A stretch of DNA of 64,000 nucleotides from Peptococcaceae bacterium UBA5767 (GTDB taxonomy: Bacteria; Bacillota; TC1; UBA5767), in contig DIET01000017.1 in assembly GCA_002418765.1 (NCBI GenBank), positions 1 to 64,000 on the forward strand, in the 5' to 3' direction. The translations under genes and the position numbers were made by a program. This document shows positions 17,241 through 26,884 of this stretch, piece after piece. A model generated the notes under the pieces. The model saw only the letters and a list, made by a program, of their open reading frames with translations. It was not told the DNA's origin and searched no databases. Within the stretch, counting starts at the first letter, position 1; every line of letters begins with the position of its first letter.

Positions 17241-17630
17241 ATTTTCCCTCTTCCTGATTATTCAACCTATCCATCATGCACTGAAATGAACAAAAATTCA
17301 ATAAAAACAGGTGAAATAATTAAATCGCTAATCTAGAAGTTTTAGCCTTAGGAGAAGACCAAATGAATGATCAAGTAAAAAAAGAGCGATAAGGCAGTTG
17401 TAGCAGGGCTGTGAGACAGAGCGATGCTTTCTAGACATCAAGATATCCTTATGTGTTAAGGGAAAATTTTTATGTAGACGTAGGTTTTGGCCATGAGTTA
17501 AAAATAATTCTGCAGAAGCCTTCTGGTAAAAAAAATGGGAAAAAAAAGAAGCCGCCAGAAGAATCTTGCAACAGGCGAAAAAACAATTCATAATAAGTCA
17601 TTGGGCAAGTCAAATTGAGTCGAGGTTCAT
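17241..17630. other. Gap between typA and patatin genes
   Basis: About 390 bases between divergent genes, so both promoters should lie here. I see no clear match to a -35/-10 pair. Two tiny plus-strand frames exist: MNDQVKKER (17363-17392, good AGGAGA) and a basic 27-codon frame at 17535-17618 (MGKKRSRQKNLATGEKT...), which has no ribosome site. I do not call either one a gene. Confidence 0.4.
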
Positions 17631-18500
17631 ATGCAGATACATGAAATACGAAGGAAAAACAAAGTGGGTGTTGCATTTGGTGGTGGTGGTGCAAAAGCCT
17701 TTGCGCATATTGGGGTTATCCATGTGCTCAAAGAATATGGCATTCCTATTGATTGTTTGGCCACATGTAGCGCCGGGTCGTTGATGGGCTCCTTGATTGC
17801 TATGGAGATTCCAACGGATATCATCAAGAGTAAGTTTGCTGAGATCTTAAAGCGATTGAGTTGGTTTCGTCCCACCGTCAGTAAAAAGGCCATTTTGTCC
17901 CAAAGGAATTTTCGCAATATTGTTGTGGACTTATGTGGCGATATCGATTTAAACAGTACCAAGATACCGATTAAAATGGTGGCTACAAATTTGGGTACAG
18001 GGGAATTGAAAGTATTTCATGAGGGAAGTATGAAGGATATTGTGGTGGCTTCCTCTGCTTTTCCAGGTATTTATAAGCCTGTCATGTTTGATGGCGAGTA
18101 TTTTGTCGATGGTGGTCTCCTAGACAGTATTCCTGCAGATGTATGCCGAAAGCAATTGGGTGAAAATGGTTTGGTCATTGCAGTTTCACTAGATGGTCAG
18201 CTCAGTCCGCGGGTTGAAAACACACATATTTTCGGCATTATGTATCGTTCTCTGTATATTCCTCTTATTCATAACCGAGAGAGGACCATTCAAGAGTATG
18301 CGGATGTGACCATCAAGGTATTTCGGCATCATGAATTTACCTTTAAAAACTGGAAAGAAATTTTTCGGTTTTATGATGCAGTTAAAGTAGAGGAATTCAT
18401 TCGGCTAGGGGAGGAAGCGACGAGAGAAAGCATTCCCCAAATTCTCAAGATGCTGGGGCGAGAATCGGAGTTTGAATTGTATCAAGAAAAAGCACAATAG
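17631..18500 (+). CDS. Patatin-like phospholipase
   Basis: A 289-residue member of the patatin/RssA family of serine lipid hydrolases. The oxyanion loop is GGGGAKAFAH (residues 17-26). The nucleophile is Ser47 in ATCSAGS, and the partner aspartate is D160 in FVDGG. The family's G-x-S-x-G elbow here reads T-C-S-A-G, so the first glycine is replaced by threosine-type residue Thr45; the dyad itself is present. There is no signal peptide, so the protein is probably cytosolic or membrane-associated. It is followed 27 bp later by a CPBP-type membrane protein in the same direction, a likely transcript partner. Confidence 0.88.
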   Translation: MQIHEIRRKNKVGVAFGGGGAKAFAHIGVIHVLKEYGIPIDCLATCSAGSLMGSLIAMEIPTDIIKSKFAEILKRLSWFRPTVSKKAILSQRNFRNIVVDLCGDIDLNSTKIPIKMVATNLGTGELKVFHEGSMKDIVVASSAFPGIYKPVMFDGEYFVDGGLLDSIPADVCRKQLGENGLVIAVSLDGQLSPRVENTHIFGIMYRSLYIPLIHNRERTIQEYADVTIKVFRHHEFTFKNWKEIFRFYDAVKVEEFIRLGEEATRESIPQILKMLGRESEFELYQEKAQ

Positions 18501-18527
18501 CATAAGAGATGTTTCTATGGAGGCTTC

Positions 18528-19319
18528 ATGGATAAAGAGAAAAAACTAATTATTCTATTTATTGGATGGGTGTTGGCTTTGAGTTTCCTGGTTTTCTGGG
18601 GACCTTTGGCAATGGTTCCGTTTGCCATGCCTAGGTCATTTTGGTACACTGTTTGGTTTGTGTTGGGCTGGTTTGTGCCTAGTATGGTAGGATTGGTCTT
18701 GATTAGACGATCTGATGGAAAACAAGGAATCAAAGAAGTGCTAAAGCGTACCTTTGATGTTCGTGTTGGCTGGGACGTATTGCTGACATTGTTGATGATG
18801 CTGGGTATCTTGGTTTTAGGTCAAGTTCTTTTGAGTCGATTCTCAACAACTTGTTTTGATTTGAATTTGTTTAGGCGTCAGAGTGCAAGACTTCTGCCGC
18901 TATTTATTTTGGGTCCTCTTTCGGAAGAATTCGGTTGGCGAGGATTTTTGCAACCGCAAATGGAACGATTTTTCTCACCATTACTTACTTCGGCTATGAT
19001 TGGTTTAATTTGGGGAATATGGCAATATCCGTTGTTTCTTATTCTGGGAACCGTGCAACGAGGATTGCAGATGTCATTTATTCCTTCTGTTGTACAATTG
19101 ATGCTTTTATCCATGGTGTTTACTTATGCATATCATCATACCCATAAAAGCATTGGTGTTTCCATTTTAATTCACTGGATTTATGGTTATGCATTGCTGG
19201 TTTTATCTATGGGTAGGCCTAATATACCCTGGATAGAGTGGATATCGCTGATCCCCATGCTTTTAATAGCAGTACTTCTTTTAGCAGAGACCCCATTCAA
19301 GAAAGATAAAAGAGCATAG
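18528..19319 (+). CDS. CPBP-family intramembrane protease
   Basis: A 263-residue protein with about seven membrane segments. It carries the CPBP (CAAX protease and bacteriocin-processing) motifs: SEEFGWRGFLQ, where E133, E134 and R138 are the catalytic set, and a later histidine-rich helix (YAYHHTHKSIGVSILIHW). The second motif usually reads W-x-x-W-H; here it is WGIWQYP, with Gln166 at the usual metal-binding histidine. That may mean reduced or altered activity. Family members take part in prenylated-protein processing or bacteriocin self-immunity. ATG 18528 follows ATGGAGGC. No bacteriocin gene is seen nearby. Confidence 0.85.
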   Translation: MDKEKKLIILFIGWVLALSFLVFWGPLAMVPFAMPRSFWYTVWFVLGWFVPSMVGLVLIRRSDGKQGIKEVLKRTFDVRVGWDVLLTLLMMLGILVLGQVLLSRFSTTCFDLNLFRRQSARLLPLFILGPLSEEFGWRGFLQPQMERFFSPLLTSAMIGLIWGIWQYPLFLILGTVQRGLQMSFIPSVVQLMLLSMVFTYAYHHTHKSIGVSILIHWIYGYALLVLSMGRPNIPWIEWISLIPMLLIAVLLLAETPFKKDKRA

Positions 19320-19484
19320 TAGTGTATAAGGGGCTGAACATAAAATGAGAAGCATCAATGGTAAAACATGTTTGTTCGAGGCCTGTATGTAAAGGTATGG
19401 TTCAGAAATGGTTAAGATTCCCATTGGCTCATTGCAGAGGGACAGGAAGATTGATAGCATGGAAGAAAAGTCAGGAGAATTGCG

Positions 19485-19979
19485 ATGAAACGAAAAATCT
19501 TATTTTTGTGTGTCCATAATTCAGCCAGAAGTCAGATGGCGGAAGCCATCATAAACGGGAAAAATCTTCCGGATTTTGAAGCATTCAGCGCTGGTTCGGA
19601 CCCAGCAATCGTTGTTCATCCTTTGGCGCAAGACGTATTGGAAGAACAGGGCATCGACCGCAATGTTTTAAAGACCAAGCATATGGATGAGTATCTTGGA
19701 GAATCATTTGATTTTGTTATTACGCTCTGTGATAAAATGAAGGAGCAATGCCCTGTTTTTTTAGGCCAGCCCGTGTATGCGCATTGGAGCATGGAGGATC
19801 CTACAGAGATAGAAGGAAGTGTGGAGGAAAAGAAAAAAGCTTTTCATGATGCCTATCGCTTGATCGGAATGAGAATCAACCGATTTTTAAATATTCCTGT
19901 GGAGAAGTTAGACCGTGCAGCGCTGGAGATAAATACGCAAGCTGTCGCAGATGTGACACTCGATTCTGATAAAATTTGA
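19485..19979 (+). CDS. arsC: Arsenate reductase / low-MW phosphatase-fold protein
   Basis: A 164-residue protein of the thioredoxin-coupled arsenate reductase family. The phosphatase loop C-x5-R is CVHNSAR at residues 9-15. The two further redox cysteines of ArsC are present as Cys82 and Cys89 (LCDKMKEQCP), so reduction of arsenate to arsenite by a cysteine relay is possible. The fold also includes HWSMEDP, the general-acid loop with Asp. ATG 19485 follows AGGAGAAT. No arsenite exporter or ArsR regulator is adjacent, so it is a lone gene. A strong terminator lies about 100 bp downstream. Confidence 0.88.
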   Translation: MKRKILFLCVHNSARSQMAEAIINGKNLPDFEAFSAGSDPAIVVHPLAQDVLEEQGIDRNVLKTKHMDEYLGESFDFVITLCDKMKEQCPVFLGQPVYAHWSMEDPTEIEGSVEEKKKAFHDAYRLIGMRINRFLNIPVEKLDRAALEINTQAVADVTLDSDKI

Positions 19980-20075
19980 AAATGTCTCTATAGAGGGGCA
20001 TAAAGGTGATATAATATGAATAGGTACAGGTGAATGGGTTGGGTAGATGACACATTCATTTTCTTATCATCCACC

Positions 20076-20108
20076 AACCGACCGGATTTGTTTAGGTCGG
20101 TTTTTTTT
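20076..20108 (+). terminator. Rho-independent terminator after arsC
   Basis: AACCGACC pairs with GGTCGGTT over eight bases (20076-20083 and 20095-20102) with an 11-base loop and a run of T to 20108. It lies between arsC and the baeRF-like gene. A TATAAT at 20010-20015 upstream of it raises the option that it acts as a leader attenuator for the next gene. Confidence 0.8.
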
Positions 20109-20154
20109 ATCAAAGCAGTTTGGCAGTTTGTCTATGTTTGGAAGGAGGTCGCAT

Positions 20155-21303
20155 ATGTTGTATGAAATTGCTCAGGAGTTTCCGCACGAGATGATTTTTC
20201 AAGAAGGTGGTCCTTGCATTTCAATTTATCAGCCGACGCATCGTCACGCCCCGGATAACAAGCAAGATCCTGTGGTATTCAAAAAGTTACTGCAGAGTGT
20301 TGAAGAGGATCTTATTCAGCTAGATGATGTCCAGCAGACAGAGGGATATATGGAACCATTTTGGCGCTTGCTGGATGACCGTTCTTTTTGGAATAAAACA
20401 CAGGATGGCTTAGCCATTCTTTCCAATGCCCAACGTTGTATTATTTATCATTTAGGATCACCTGTTATGGCAGAAGCCACAGTGAGTGATTATTTTGATA
20501 TTCGTCCACTGATTGCGAATTTCCAAGCATCAGATTCATTTTACCTTTTGGGCTTGACTGCCAAGACGTTTGCTTTGTATGAAGGAAATCAAAATGGGGT
20601 ACAGGAAATAGAGCTACCCGATACTATCCCTCGTACCATTGAGGAAGCTTTGGGTGAAGAATATGGTGAAACGTTCCTTAATCAAAGAACGAGTGGAAGA
20701 GCTGAAGGAAGCGCTAGATTTTACAGCCATGGAGGTAAAAAAGAAGAAGCAGATCAGGAGTTGGAACGTTTCTTTAGGGTCGTGGATCGTGAAGTATATG
20801 ATTTTTTGAAACAAAATCAGAAGAAGCCGCTCATTTTGGTTTCCTTGACAGAGCATCATAGTATTTTTAGGAAAATCAGCAATAACCCCAATCTATTGGA
20901 AACAGGTGTTAAAAGTTCTTATGAAGCGTTGAACTTGAAAGAACTATGGGAACATGCCTGGAAGATCATAGCAGGCAATCATGAAAAACGTACGACATTG
21001 CTTTTGGAAGAATTCAAAAAAGCACAAGCCAGCTTTCTGGGATCAACGGATATCATACAAATCGGGAGAGCCGTTTTTGAGAAACGCATCAAGACGATGT
21101 TTGTAGAGGAAAATATGGGTATTGGTGGCCATCTTAATTTGTCTACTGGAGAGGTGATGCTGACAGGTCGTGACAACAAATTGGTAGGTAATCTCATTGA
21201 CCAATTGATCTACTTGACCTTGTTGGAAGGCGGAGAAGTTGTGGTGCTTCCATCATTTAAAATGCCTGGGGAATCAGGAGTGGCGGCCATTTATCGTTTC
21301 TAG
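20155..21303 (+). CDS. baeRF-like (bacterial eRF1-family) protein
   Basis: A 382-residue protein resembling the bacterial archaeo-eukaryotic release-factor (baeRF) group. The N-terminal part has ISIYQPTHRHAPDNKQDPVV, typical of these proteins, where the family reads (V/I)S(I/V)Y.PTHR. The middle has FYLLGLTAKTFALYEG, and the end has GGHLNLSTGEVMLTGRDNKL. ATG 20155 is set by GGAAGGAGGT just upstream; 36 earlier in-frame codons run through the arsC terminator and are not credible. The family is thought to act on ribosomes in stress or hibernation, but this is not established for this member. No partner gene overlaps it. Confidence 0.75.
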   Translation: MLYEIAQEFPHEMIFQEGGPCISIYQPTHRHAPDNKQDPVVFKKLLQSVEEDLIQLDDVQQTEGYMEPFWRLLDDRSFWNKTQDGLAILSNAQRCIIYHLGSPVMAEATVSDYFDIRPLIANFQASDSFYLLGLTAKTFALYEGNQNGVQEIELPDTIPRTIEEALGEEYGETFLNQRTSGRAEGSARFYSHGGKKEEADQELERFFRVVDREVYDFLKQNQKKPLILVSLTEHHSIFRKISNNPNLLETGVKSSYEALNLKELWEHAWKIIAGNHEKRTTLLLEEFKKAQASFLGSTDIIQIGRAVFEKRIKTMFVEENMGIGGHLNLSTGEVMLTGRDNKLVGNLIDQLIYLTLLEGGEVVVLPSFKMPGESGVAAIYRF

Positions 21304-21378
21304 TTCAGATGACTTCTGGGGTTGATATGGGCGGATATGATTTGAAAGCACAGAAGGATAAGTTTTTTAGAGAAAGTG

Positions 21379-21409
21379 AAAAGTCGCAGAGTTTGACTCT
21401 GCGACTTTT
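21379..21409. terminator. Strong bidirectional terminator
   Basis: A perfect 14-bp stem (AAAAGTCGCAGAGT and its complement) with a 3-base loop. The stem ends in TTTT on both strands, so it can serve the baeRF-like gene on plus and the hydrolase gene on minus. The rest of 21304-21554 holds nothing that I recognise. Confidence 0.85.
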
Positions 21410-21554
21410 GTGTGTGCGGTGGTATCAGCACTCTAGAATGAGCAACCAAATAGGCTAGACAAAAGCAATGTTTGTTTGTAACCGTGGCCACCAAAAGTTT
21501 TCACGCTGATCAAGAGCTATTGATCAAAACATGCTTACCCTTCTCTTAGAGACA

Positions 21555-22244
21555 CTACTTGATGGCGTTCAACAACTCATCTGTATTGATCACATGGCAA
21601 TAGATGTTGTTTAAGACGGTTAATTCGTGGTTCTGAATTTCTTCTGTTGCTGCGCGACAAGCATCTTCAATAAGCCAGACTTTGAAACTTTCGTCTGCCA
21701 AACTGCGAACAGTACAAGAAATGCATTGATCGGTATAAATCCCTGTTACCACCACCGTATCAATACCCATATTGTGCAGCATCAACCGTAAACTGGTTCC
21801 CGTTAAAACACTGTCCGTGGTTTTTTGGAGTACGATTTCCCCATCTAGGGGTGTTACTTCAGGAATAATTTCTGATTCTCTTGATCCAGGTGGCAACAGT
21901 AGTTCATTGAAACCGGTGGCCTTATGATCCAATGACCGATCTCTGCCATCGGCTGTTTTGCTTTGAATCATGGCGAAAATTACTTCTATTTTCTTTTGGC
22001 GAAAAGCCTCTAAGATTCTTTGATGGTTGGGTACGACCGTATGCTCAATGGCCTCAAAAAAAGGGCTCCAAGATCGGTTATAGTCCAATTCTTCCGGTGT
22101 TTTTGGCGCATTGTCTGGTTTTGTCAGAAAGAAGCGTTGCATATCCACTACCAGAAGTGCAGTTTTTTCAGGAACAATGTCGATTTCTCCCATATCGTGG
22201 TCCATTTCATAATACAAGGAAACGTATCTACCGTTGATGCGCAT
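21555..22244 (-). CDS. Isochorismatase-family cysteine hydrolase
   Basis: A 229-residue hydrolase of the isochorismatase/nicotinamidase fold. The catalytic triad is visible as ALLVVDMQRFF (Asp), the QKTTDSVLTGT lysine, and the nucleophile in GIYTDQCISCTVRSL (Cys). The start is ATG 22244 on the minus strand, behind AGGAGGCAATC; seven upstream codons lack a ribosome site. The substrate could be an amide such as nicotinamide, a biuret-like compound or isochorismate. Nothing nearby decides this. It lies 170 bp downstream of the SDR gene on the same strand, and the two could be one transcript. Confidence 0.85.
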   Translation of the reverse strand: MRINGRYVSLYYEMDHDMGEIDIVPEKTALLVVDMQRFFLTKPDNAPKTPEELDYNRSWSPFFEAIEHTVVPNHQRILEAFRQKKIEVIFAMIQSKTADGRDRSLDHKATGFNELLLPPGSRESEIIPEVTPLDGEIVLQKTTDSVLTGTSLRLMLHNMGIDTVVVTGIYTDQCISCTVRSLADESFKVWLIEDACRAATEEIQNHELTVLNNIYCHVINTDELLNAIK

Positions 22245-22434
22245 GATTGCCTCCTTTTTTGGCAAAAAATCTAGTTGCTATATGCGAAATCTGTGGTTAG
22301 TTAAGTTGAATTGATTGATTCAGGATGTATTCTGGTAGTCATGTTTCTTCTGTGACATGCTTTTCAACTCCTTTTGGGATAGTACATCTTGATTATGATA
22401 TACTCCTTGAACCTCACTTTAAAGATATCAAAGT

Positions 22435-23232
22435 CTAGTACTGACCTACTGCTCCAAAGGTCTCCGGTAGGGTGCTTCCGCCATCAATGACAATTTGTGT
22501 TCCTACCAAATAGGAGGATTCATCGGAGGCTAGAAAAGCAACCAAATCCCCTATTTCATCTGTCGTACCTAGCCTTTTGCTGGGAACGGCTGAGGCGATG
22601 CCCTGGATAACAGCATCAGGGTCTTGAGGATTGGATTCGATAGCAATTTGTTTGGCCATCGGTGTCAAGATATAGCCAGGGCATATGGCATTGACATTAA
22701 TATTGTATGGTGCTGCTTCATAGGCCAATGCCTTGGTAAATCCCCAAATGGCCGCCTTGGTAGTAGCATAGGCAGTTTCTCCTGCATCGACCACCATGGG
22801 ACCAGTGACAGAAGACATGTTGATGATTTTACCATAGCATCTCTCGAGCATGTGAGGATACACAGCCTTGGCACAGTTCCAGATGCCTTTGATGTTCACA
22901 TTGAAATGGAAATCCCGGTCTTCGTCAGTCATCTCTAAGAATGTTTTTAGTCTGACGACGCCGGCATTGTTAAAGAGGATATCGAGAGAGCCTTCTTTGC
23001 TGATGATATGTTGGACTGCATCCTCGATTGCTTTGCTGTCTCTTACGTCAAAAAGGACACTTTCGGCGGCGAAACCTTCACTTCGAAGAAGCTTGGCCGC
23101 TTCATGGACCTTCTCAGAAATATCAGCCAAATACACGGTTGCTCCGTGTTTGGCCAAACCTCTGGCTCCTCCAAATCCATTACCCATGGCTGCTCCTGTT
23201 ACCAGAGCGGTTCTTTGATCAAGTTTACCCAT
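22435..23232 (-). CDS. ucpA: UcpA-like short-chain dehydrogenase
   Basis: A 265-residue SDR oxidoreductase. The cofactor site is TGAAMGNGFGG, followed by the NNAG motif and the catalytic Ser-Tyr-x3-Lys (MSSVTGPM, then AYATTKAA). The end (SDESSYLVGTQIVIDGGSTL then PETFGAVGQY) matches UcpA, a stand-alone SDR of uncertain substrate linked in E. coli to furfural tolerance. The start is ATG 23232 behind AGGAGGTCCGC. In UcpA the glycine motif usually reads TGA(S/A)MGIG; here it is TGAAMGNGFG, one residue different. I use the symbol because of the overall match, but function may differ. Confidence 0.85.
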   Translation of the reverse strand: MGKLDQRTALVTGAAMGNGFGGARGLAKHGATVYLADISEKVHEAAKLLRSEGFAAESVLFDVRDSKAIEDAVQHIISKEGSLDILFNNAGVVRLKTFLEMTDEDRDFHFNVNIKGIWNCAKAVYPHMLERCYGKIINMSSVTGPMVVDAGETAYATTKAAIWGFTKALAYEAAPYNINVNAICPGYILTPMAKQIAIESNPQDPDAVIQGIASAVPSKRLGTTDEIGDLVAFLASDESSYLVGTQIVIDGGSTLPETFGAVGQY

Positions 23233-23668
23233 GCGGACCTCCTATATGATTGGATAGTTGAGTTATCCTATTTATAATTAGAGGAAAATGGGTGGATAAC
23301 CTTTGGCAATCATGCCTAATGTTTGGATATTGTTGCTAATATTGGATGGGTAGATGATTGATGCCGTTTCCCATTAAAAAGATGCCGGGATGGGCTGGTT
23401 TTTTGCAACAATAGAAGTGTATTATTCCATGTTTTAGGTACTGTTTTGCAGCATGGCTCTATGCGAACATTTTTTTTGTAATCAGAGATAGATTTCCGCT
23501 GCCGTGATGAAAAAGAGTCTAGTGTAGGGAATGTTGCCAAGCCTGCCAATCAGAATGGTGAACGGATATGTATTCTGCACAGGTATGGGAAGATATTTAT
23601 AAGAATGGAAACCCTTGCTAGAAAGGATCATAGGCGAGGGTTTCCATTTGATTTAAAATTTATATATT
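23233..23668. other. Gap between ucpA-like gene and carB
   Basis: About 435 bases. It must hold the promoter of the minus-strand SDR gene and the end of the carB transcript. The hairpin at 23605-23647 is described separately. No gene, repeat or other regulatory site is recognisable in 23250-23600. Confidence 0.5.
23605..23647 (-). terminator. Hairpin terminator downstream of carB
   Basis: ATGGAAACCCTTGC and GCGAGGGTTTCCAT form a 14-bp stem with one G-T pair and a 15-base loop, 22 bp after the carB stop. On the minus strand it is followed by TCTTATAAAT, a poor U tract, so termination may be partial. Confidence 0.65.
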
Positions 23669-26600
23669 TTAGAAAGAGAGTGGCTGCAAATTTTCGTGAT
23701 ATTCCTGTAGTGTCTTTGGAATAGGAAGTAACCATTTTTTGTGAATCATGGTGGCCATGCTTTCTATAGCGGCATAGGTCGCTTCGATGGTGGTGTGATA
23801 AGGAATGTTTTGTTGGATGGCTATTTGGCGTAGATTGATGCTTTTGTTACTTTGAAAATGGTTTGAGGGTGTATTGACAATCATGGCAATTTCATGGTTG
23901 ACTATTCTTTGCATCAGTTCTATGCCGTCATCTGCGAGCTGTTCACAGTCGATCCCATGACTGGTCAAGTGATGATAAGTGCCTTCTGTGGCCAGAAGTG
24001 TAAATCCTAGGGCAATCATTTTTTGGGTTATAGGAAGGATGCTTGTTTTGTCTTGATCTTGAACACTGATAAGCATAATCCCAGATTTGGGGAGAGTGGC
24101 ATTGGCTGCTTCTTGTGCTTTGAAATAAGCCAGTTCGAAGGTATCGGCCAGAGCCAGAACTTCACCAGTTGAATGCATTTCTGGACCGAGAATAGGATCG
24201 CTAAGGGGGAATTTTTTGTAGGGGAAAATGGCTTCTTTTACTCCGAAATGAGATATGGGTTTGTTCACCAACTGGCACATATCATATGTTTTTCCATTTT
24301 CCGCATGGATAACCATGTCCATTGCTATACGTACCAAAGGCATATTGTATACTTTGGATAGCAGTGGGATCGTTCTAGAAGCTCTGGGGTTGGCTTCTAA
24401 GACATATAAGACATCGTTGGAAATAGCAAACTGTACATTGATCAACCCGATAACATGCATAGCGCTTGCAATCTTGTTCATGTAGTCCATCAAAGTATCT
24501 TGATGTCGCTGGCTTAGGTGAACCGGTGGGACAACACAGGCAGAGTCACCTGAGTGGATGCCGGCATGCTCGATGTGTTCCATGATTCCAGAAACAAAAA
24601 CTTCTTTTCCATTCGAAAGGGCATCGGCCTCCAGTTCTAGAGCCTGTTCGAGAAAACGGTCTATCAGAATAGGGCAATCAGGAACAACGGACATAAAGTA
24701 TTGTTTTAGCATTATCTCATTGTGAATAATCTTGATTCCTTTGCCTCCCAATATATAAGATGGTCGGACCATAAGCGGATAACCAATTTGCTGTGCAATC
24801 ACGCTGGCTTCTTCATGGCTCATCGCCATGGCAGATTCAGGCATGGGGATTTGCATGCTTTTCATCAATTGGGAAAACTGGCTTCGGTCTTCCGCTATTT
24901 TTATGCTTTCTACACTCGTACCCAGAATATTCACTCCGGATTCTTTGAGTTCAGAAGCCATATTTAGAGGAGTCTGGCCACCCAATTGAATCATGATTCC
25001 CAATGGTTTTTCATGCATGTAAATACCCAGAACGTCTTCCACGGTCAGGGGTTCAAAGTATAGTTTGTCAGAAATATCATAGTCCGTTGAAACTGTTTCT
25101 GGATTACAATTGACCATGATGGTTTCGTATCCCAGACCTTTTAGCGCATAAGAGGCATGGACGCAGCAATAGTCAAATTCAATGCCTTGACCAATGCGGT
25201 TGGGTCCTCCGCCCAGAATCATGATTTTTTTCTGGTTGCTGGTTGTATGGCTATTGGTGGTTTGGTAGGTTGAGAAATAATAGGAAGCATCGGTTGCACC
25301 GCTGACGGGAATGGCCTCCCAGCTTTTCGTAAGGCCTAGAAGTGTACGTTTTTCTCGGATATCACGTTCATGCAAACCTAAGAGCATCCCCAGATAATGG
25401 TCTGAGAAACCGTCTTTTTTGGCCTGGATCAGTATCTCTTGCGGCAGGATACGATTCTTATACTGTCTTATTTGTTCTTCGAATTGGACCAGCTCTTTCA
25501 TTTGTTCAATGAAGTATGGCTTGATGTGGGTCAATTTGGATAAATGGGAGGCATCAGCCCCTTTTCTGAGTGCTTCATACATGATGAACTGGCGCTCACT
25601 GTTTGGCTTAGCCAAAAGTTGAAGAAGCTCAGATAGGCTCTTGTGATGATAGTTTTTGAAAAATCCAAGACCGTAGCATCCAATTTCCAGTGAGCGAATG
25701 GCTTTTTGAAATGCTTCTTTGTAGGTTTTTCCTATGCTCATAACCTCGCCTATGGCATACATTTGAGTACCCAGTTGGTCTTTGTCCGCAAGAAAATTTT
25801 CAAAAGCCCAGCGTGCAAATTTGATAACGACATAATCTCCGCTGGGAGTATAACGCTCAAGTGTTCCATCTCTCCAATAGGGAATCTCATCGAGTGTTAC
25901 ACCAACTGCCAACATGGCTGAGATATAAGCGATGGGAAAGCCAGTCGCCTTGGAAGCCAAGGCGGAAGATCTAGAGGTTCGAGGATTTATCTCTATGATG
26001 ACAATGCGATCTGATTCGGGATGGTAGGCAAATTGTACATTGGCTCCTCCGATAATATCAATCGCCTCGACCACAGCATATGCATGCTTTTGCAAACGCT
26101 CCTGAAGTGTTTGCCCAATGGTCAACATGGGGGCTGCACAGAAGGAATCACCGGTATGTACTCCAACTGCATCAATATTTTCAATGAAACAGACCGTAAT
26201 CATTTGGTTCTTGCTGTCCCGAACAATCTCTAGTTCCAGCTCTTCCCAACCCAGAACGGATTCCTCTACAAGAACCTGGCCTACCCTGCTGGCCATGATT
26301 CCTTGTCCGGCAATGTCTCTAAGCTCGGTTGGATTGTTCGCCAATCCTCCACCTGTTCCTCCCATGGTGTATGCCGGTCGTATGATGACGGGGTATCCCA
26401 AATGATCCGCAATGTTTTCAGCTTCCTCTACAGAATAGGCCACTTCGCTGTTGGGCATATCAATCCCCAACTGGGTCATGCTTTCTTTGAATGTCAGTCT
26501 GTTCTCGCCTTTTTCGATGGCCAGAAGCTGTATGCCTATGACTTCAACTTGATACTGTGCCAGCACCCCGTTATCATTCAATTCTGAGCAAAGATTGAGT

Positions 26601-26884
26601 GCAGTCTGTCCACCGAGATTGGGTAGGATGGCATCAGGTCGTTCCTTGATGATGATTTTTGTTAAGGTTTGGGCATTGAGGGGTTCGATATAGACGTGGT
26701 CAGCTGTTTCAGGATCCGTCATAATCGTGGCGGGATTCGAATTGACCAATACGATTGTATAACCCAATTCTCGTAGGGCCTTGCACGCTTGGGTGCCAGA
26801 ATAGTCAAATTCGCATGCCTGACCTATGATGATGGGACCGGAGCCAATAATCAGTATTTTTTTTAGATCGGTTCTTTTTGGCAT
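23669..26884 (-). CDS. carB: Carbamoyl-phosphate synthase large subunit
   Basis: CarB makes carbamoyl phosphate from bicarbonate, ATP and ammonia supplied by CarA, for pyrimidines and arginine. The 1071-residue length is normal. Two homologous ATP-grasp halves are visible: the first begins KKILIIGSGPIIIGQACEFD, the second KKIMILGGGPNRIGQGIEFD. The C-terminal ~140 residues form the MGS-like allosteric domain (EGTYHHLTSHGIDCEQLADD). ATG 26884 follows AGAAAGGAATGCT. carA is not next to it: upstream is a gene-poor gap and downstream a convergent-free region, so the two subunits are encoded apart. The pyrimidine genes pyrB and pyrI lie 34 kb away. Confidence 0.97.
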   Translation of the reverse strand: MPKRTDLKKILIIGSGPIIIGQACEFDYSGTQACKALRELGYTIVLVNSNPATIMTDPETADHVYIEPLNAQTLTKIIIKERPDAILPNLGGQTALNLCSELNDNGVLAQYQVEVIGIQLLAIEKGENRLTFKESMTQLGIDMPNSEVAYSVEEAENIADHLGYPVIIRPAYTMGGTGGGLANNPTELRDIAGQGIMASRVGQVLVEESVLGWEELELEIVRDSKNQMITVCFIENIDAVGVHTGDSFCAAPMLTIGQTLQERLQKHAYAVVEAIDIIGGANVQFAYHPESDRIVIIEINPRTSRSSALASKATGFPIAYISAMLAVGVTLDEIPYWRDGTLERYTPSGDYVVIKFARWAFENFLADKDQLGTQMYAIGEVMSIGKTYKEAFQKAIRSLEIGCYGLGFFKNYHHKSLSELLQLLAKPNSERQFIMYEALRKGADASHLSKLTHIKPYFIEQMKELVQFEEQIRQYKNRILPQEILIQAKKDGFSDHYLGMLLGLHERDIREKRTLLGLTKSWEAIPVSGATDASYYFSTYQTTNSHTTSNQKKIMILGGGPNRIGQGIEFDYCCVHASYALKGLGYETIMVNCNPETVSTDYDISDKLYFEPLTVEDVLGIYMHEKPLGIMIQLGGQTPLNMASELKESGVNILGTSVESIKIAEDRSQFSQLMKSMQIPMPESAMAMSHEEASVIAQQIGYPLMVRPSYILGGKGIKIIHNEIMLKQYFMSVVPDCPILIDRFLEQALELEADALSNGKEVFVSGIMEHIEHAGIHSGDSACVVPPVHLSQRHQDTLMDYMNKIASAMHVIGLINVQFAISNDVLYVLEANPRASRTIPLLSKVYNMPLVRIAMDMVIHAENGKTYDMCQLVNKPISHFGVKEAIFPYKKFPLSDPILGPEMHSTGEVLALADTFELAYFKAQEAANATLPKSGIMLISVQDQDKTSILPITQKMIALGFTLLATEGTYHHLTSHGIDCEQLADDGIELMQRIVNHEIAMIVNTPSNHFQSNKSINLRQIAIQQNIPYHTTIEATYAAIESMATMIHKKWLLPIPKTLQEYHENLQPLSF

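Noticed and set aside
17535..17618. 27-codon basic open frame (MGKKRSRQKNL...)
   Set aside because: No ribosome binding site, it starts in a poly-A run and no family was recognised.
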